Source: WVZL01 sp041862375
GTDB taxonomy: Bacteria > Acidobacteriota > Aminicenantia > Aminicenantales > Aminicenantaceae
Reading direction: 5' to 3'
Assembly: GCA_041862375.1 (NCBI GenBank)
Contig: JBGVTE010000094.1
Coordinates: 1 to 23,060 of the forward strand
DNA length: 23,060 bases
Positions 21,010-23,060 of this stretch are shown here, in pieces. The notes under the pieces were generated by a model. It was not told where the DNA came from. It was given only the letters and a program-made list of their open reading frames with translations, and did no database searches. Made by a program: the position numbers and the translations under genes. The stretch's first letter is position 1; each line of letters begins with the position of its first letter.

Positions 21010-22122
21010 TTAGGTATAAAGTTCGACACCCTTCTCTGCAGCTAACTTCTCATAGAGGTTAATAACATTCTCAGCTATTACCCGAGTTGAGAATTTCTGA
21101 CGGACAAACTCGTATCCTCTTTGTGCGAGCCTAGTGGCTAATTCCCTGTCTCTGTAAACCCTCAGAATCGCCTTGGCTAAGGAAAGAGGATCGCGAGTCG
21201 GAACCAGGAGTCCTGTCTCCTCATTAATGACGACTTCAGGAATTCCTCCAGTCCTTGTGGCTACAACAGGAAGGCGGCAGGCCATGGCATCCAGGATAGA
21301 GCTACCAAAGCCTTCAAGATATGAAGAGAGAACAAAAAGGTCAAGAGAGTGGAGGATCTGGGGGACATCTTCTCGAAAACCCAAAAAGTGGACGATATCT
21401 TCCACCATCAGTTCTCTCGCTTGCCTTTTCAAATCTTGCTCCAGAGAACCTTCGCCCACGATGAGTATCTTTACCTTGTCTGTATGCTCTTTTAGAAATT
21501 TTGCCGCAGAAATTAAATACTTGTGACCTTTATGACCAGCAAGATGGGCTACGATTCCCACTAAATAATCATCCGGATCAAAAGAGAATTCCTTACGGAG
21601 ATAATCAGGGGAAAATGTTCCCTCAAACCGAGAAAAATCAGTGCAATCGGGGATAACTTCAACAGAGTCGCTGTTTATTCCATCGCTTATGAGTACCTTT
21701 TTCACTCCTTCAGAAACAGCCACAATGACATCCACATTCTTCCTGTATTTCCACCGGGAAAAAACATTCTGCCTCAGGGAAAAATCGACTCTTCTCGAGA
21801 TTATCTTTATAGGAACTTTCGCTATGGAGGCTGCGGCCGAACCGACAGCTACAGAATGGGCATCATGGAAATGAACCAGAACACAGTGATTTTTCTTCAT
21901 AGTCCTGGCAAGAATGAGCGAGGCTATAACATCAAATTCATGCCTTATTTTTAGGGGAAGAACAGGAAGATCTGCTTCTAAAGCTTTCTGATAAAGAGGC
22001 CTTTTTGGCTGAACAACGTAGAAAAAAGGAAACCCCTTACGCTTTAGTTCTCTTGCCAGGTAAAAAGATTGTCGCTGCCCTCCTCTCCATCCTTTGCCTG
22101 CATCAATATGGAAAAGGGCCAA
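21010..22122 (-). CDS. Family 4 glycosyltransferase (GT-B, cell-envelope glycan synthesis)
   Basis: 370 residues with the GT-B two-domain form. The N-terminal domain opens with FHIDAGKGWRGGQRQ (4-18), the usual glycine-rich acceptor loop. The C-terminal nucleotide-sugar domain has VGIVAHLAGHKGHKYLISA (188-206), IVGEGSLEQDLK (221-232), VHFLGFREDVP (244-254) and SSYLEGFGSSILDAMACRLPVVATRTGGIPE. In the latter, Glu270 begins the E-x7-E motif but the second Glu is Asp278. By family it transfers a sugar from a nucleotide donor to a lipid- or glycan-linked acceptor at the inner membrane. The start at 22122 overlaps the upstream glycosyltransferase gene by 20 nt, so the two are co-translated. Donor and acceptor unknown. 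Confidence 0.92.
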   Translation of the reverse strand: MALFHIDAGKGWRGGQRQSFYLARELKRKGFPFFYVVQPKRPLYQKALEADLPVLPLKIRHEFDVIASLILARTMKKNHCVLVHFHDAHSVAVGSAAASIAKVPIKIISRRVDFSLRQNVFSRWKYRKNVDVIVAVSEGVKKVLISDGINSDSVEVIPDCTDFSRFEGTFSPDYLRKEFSFDPDDYLVGIVAHLAGHKGHKYLISAAKFLKEHTDKVKILIVGEGSLEQDLKRQARELMVEDIVHFLGFREDVPQILHSLDLFVLSSYLEGFGSSILDAMACRLPVVATRTGGIPEVVINEETGLLVPTRDPLSLAKAILRVYRDRELATRLAQRGYEFVRQKFSTRVIAENVINLYEKLAAEKGVELYT

Positions 22123-22888
22123 TCCTCTCTCCTTTTTTCCATATCTCTTTCAGTTTGGCATAACGAACAAAAACAGCATAACCACTCAGTACAGAGATAA
22201 CAATTCCAGGAAAACCGTCTAAAAATCCCAGCCTCAAAAAGTAAGACTTCACAAACCTGAAAAAAGGGGAAATAACGAGGTGATACAAGTGGCTTTTTTT
22301 CTTTTGTGTGTACAATTTTTGAGCGCCAAGTTCGGAAAATCTACTGATCCGGTCCAGATGATCAGCTATGTTCCGATACGTAAAGTGATGAAGCGTGCAC
22401 TTTAAATTATTAATCTTTCCTTCAACAATCAAGCTTTCGTGAACATACTCTCCTTCCCAGCGGGCATCATCTTTCCGAAAGAGACGCAATTTCCTGTCAG
22501 GATACCACCCAGAATGACGAATCCATTTTCCCAGATAAAAAGTACGGCGGGGGATAGAAAAGCATGAACAATCAGGTTCTTCTCTCTCTTTGAGTTGAAG
22601 GATTTCTTCGCTGAGCTCAGGAGATACCCTTTCATCTGCATCCAGGGACAAAATCCATGAATTGGAAGCCTGACTGTTAGCAAAATTCTTCTGATCGGCA
22701 AAATTTGTCCATTTCCGTTGAAAGACCCGTTTGGTGTAGTTCTTGGCAATTTTAAGGGTATTATCATTACTATAACTGTCAACGACTATTATTTCATCAG
22801 CCAAATCAACCACACTTTTCAAGGCCCCTTCCAACCGCTCTTCTTCATTGTAGGTTATGATTACTGCTGAAATCTTCATTTTTTCCAT
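22103..22888 (-). CDS. Family 2 glycosyltransferase, WaaE/KdtX-like (LPS-core type)
   Basis: 261 residues. GT-A landmarks are ISAVIITYNEEERLEGAL (6-23), IIVVDSYSNDNT (33-44) and the metal-binding D83-A-D85 in SLDADERV. The WaaE-type block RRTFYLGKWIRHSGWYPDRKLRLFRK (114-139) with EYVHES (147-152) points to the LPS inner-core glucosyltransferase-like subgroup. A hydrophobic C-terminal segment (about 222-243) suggests membrane association. ATG 22888 is taken; ATG 22879 (MKISAVIITYNEE) is an equally good start with GGA just upstream. It is the first visible gene of the glycosyltransferase pair. Gram-negative envelope glycan synthesis is the likely role; the exact sugar is not inferable. Confidence 0.9.
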   Translation of the reverse strand: MEKMKISAVIITYNEEERLEGALKSVVDLADEIIVVDSYSNDNTLKIAKNYTKRVFQRKWTNFADQKNFANSQASNSWILSLDADERVSPELSEEILQLKEREEPDCSCFSIPRRTFYLGKWIRHSGWYPDRKLRLFRKDDARWEGEYVHESLIVEGKINNLKCTLHHFTYRNIADHLDRISRFSELGAQKLYTQKKKSHLYHLVISPFFRFVKSYFLRLGFLDGFPGIVISVLSGYAVFVRYAKLKEIWKKGERIGPFPY

Positions 22889-22900
22889 ATTAGCACAAGA

Positions 22901-22925
22901 AAAAGGGGAGGGCTACTTTTTTATT
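22901..22925. repeat. Lone GGGGAGGGCTACTTTTTT repeat head
   Basis: AAAAAGGGGAGGGCTACTTTTTTAT, upstream of the glycosyltransferase operon, closely resembles the left head at 6003-6026 (GGGGACAGGCTACTTTTTT). No inverted mate is recognisable before the window ends. Nothing else is identified in 22926-23060. Confidence 0.5.
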
Positions 22926-23060
22926 AAAGAGTAACTTCAATTCAGACATAAGAGAGAGCAGCCTTGATAGCGGCAGAATCAATAAAAAACAAAAAGGATT
23001 CTATATTAAAAAAGGACAACCACTATAGAGCTTCAGAAGAAAGATGAGCTTATTTCGTTA

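Noticed and set aside
22429..22782. 117-aa minus-strand ORF
   Set aside because: Alternate-frame shadow within the WaaE-like glycosyltransferase gene.

Overview
The window looks like a chromosome segment of an Acidobacteriota-type bacterium, possibly Aminicenantes-like; this lineage guess is inference. It is fairly AT-rich (low-to-mid 40s % G+C by eye, not counted). The guess rests on the gene styles: exported 'FEGK...DMPA' proteins, an exported S9 peptidase, an ECF sigma/anti-sigma-HEAT/DUF4097 operon, and exported GerW-like proteins. No database search was possible, so family names come from motifs and memory.

Layout. 1-1337 holds the end of a NuoF/HoxF-like flavoprotein gene and a HoxU/NuoG-N-like iron-sulfur subunit, normally followed by catalytic subunits that are missing here. 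The operon instead runs into a 3' tRNA half (1338-1370), an IS91-like transposase tail (1395-1520) and a decayed transposase remnant on the minus strand (2386-2719). About 1.5 kb has no intact gene. 2891-5928 holds an exported coiled-coil protein, a methyltransferase followed by a LysE-type exporter, and a small ABM-fold protein. 6190-9600 holds an exported S9 prolyl-oligopeptidase-type peptidase and, divergently, a glutamate-racemase homologue with a lipoprotein-like leader. 9769-12882 is a tight operon of ECF sigma factor, zinc-finger/TM/HEAT anti-sigma factor and two exported DUF4097 proteins, preceded by a sequence that fits an ECF promoter.

13174-16257 (minus) encodes a 1027-residue GlcD-GlcF/HdrD-like flavin and iron-sulfur oxidoreductase with a Met/Pro-rich tail. 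16535-17876 (minus) is a two-gene operon of exported GerW/YtfJ-like proteins, the second fused to TPRs. 18164-20829 (minus) pairs an enolase-superfamily racemase/OSBS-like enzyme with a glutamate-1-semialdehyde-aminomutase-like PLP enzyme. 21010-22888 (minus) is a pair of overlapping glycosyltransferase genes for envelope glycan synthesis.

Many intergenic gaps carry short inverted-repeat elements. One family has GGGGACRG or GGGGTCAGG heads (6007, 8355, 9600, 12892, 16403, 20843, 22901), often abutting stop codons and mostly arranged like REPINs. A second has ATTGTCATTG ends (13055, 19350). Several genes have convincing sigma-70-like promoters (TTGACT/TTGATT, 15-18 nt, TATA). The least ordinary items are the exported racemase, the tRNA/IS scar that truncates the redox operon, the Met/Pro tail, and the tandem exported GerW proteins.
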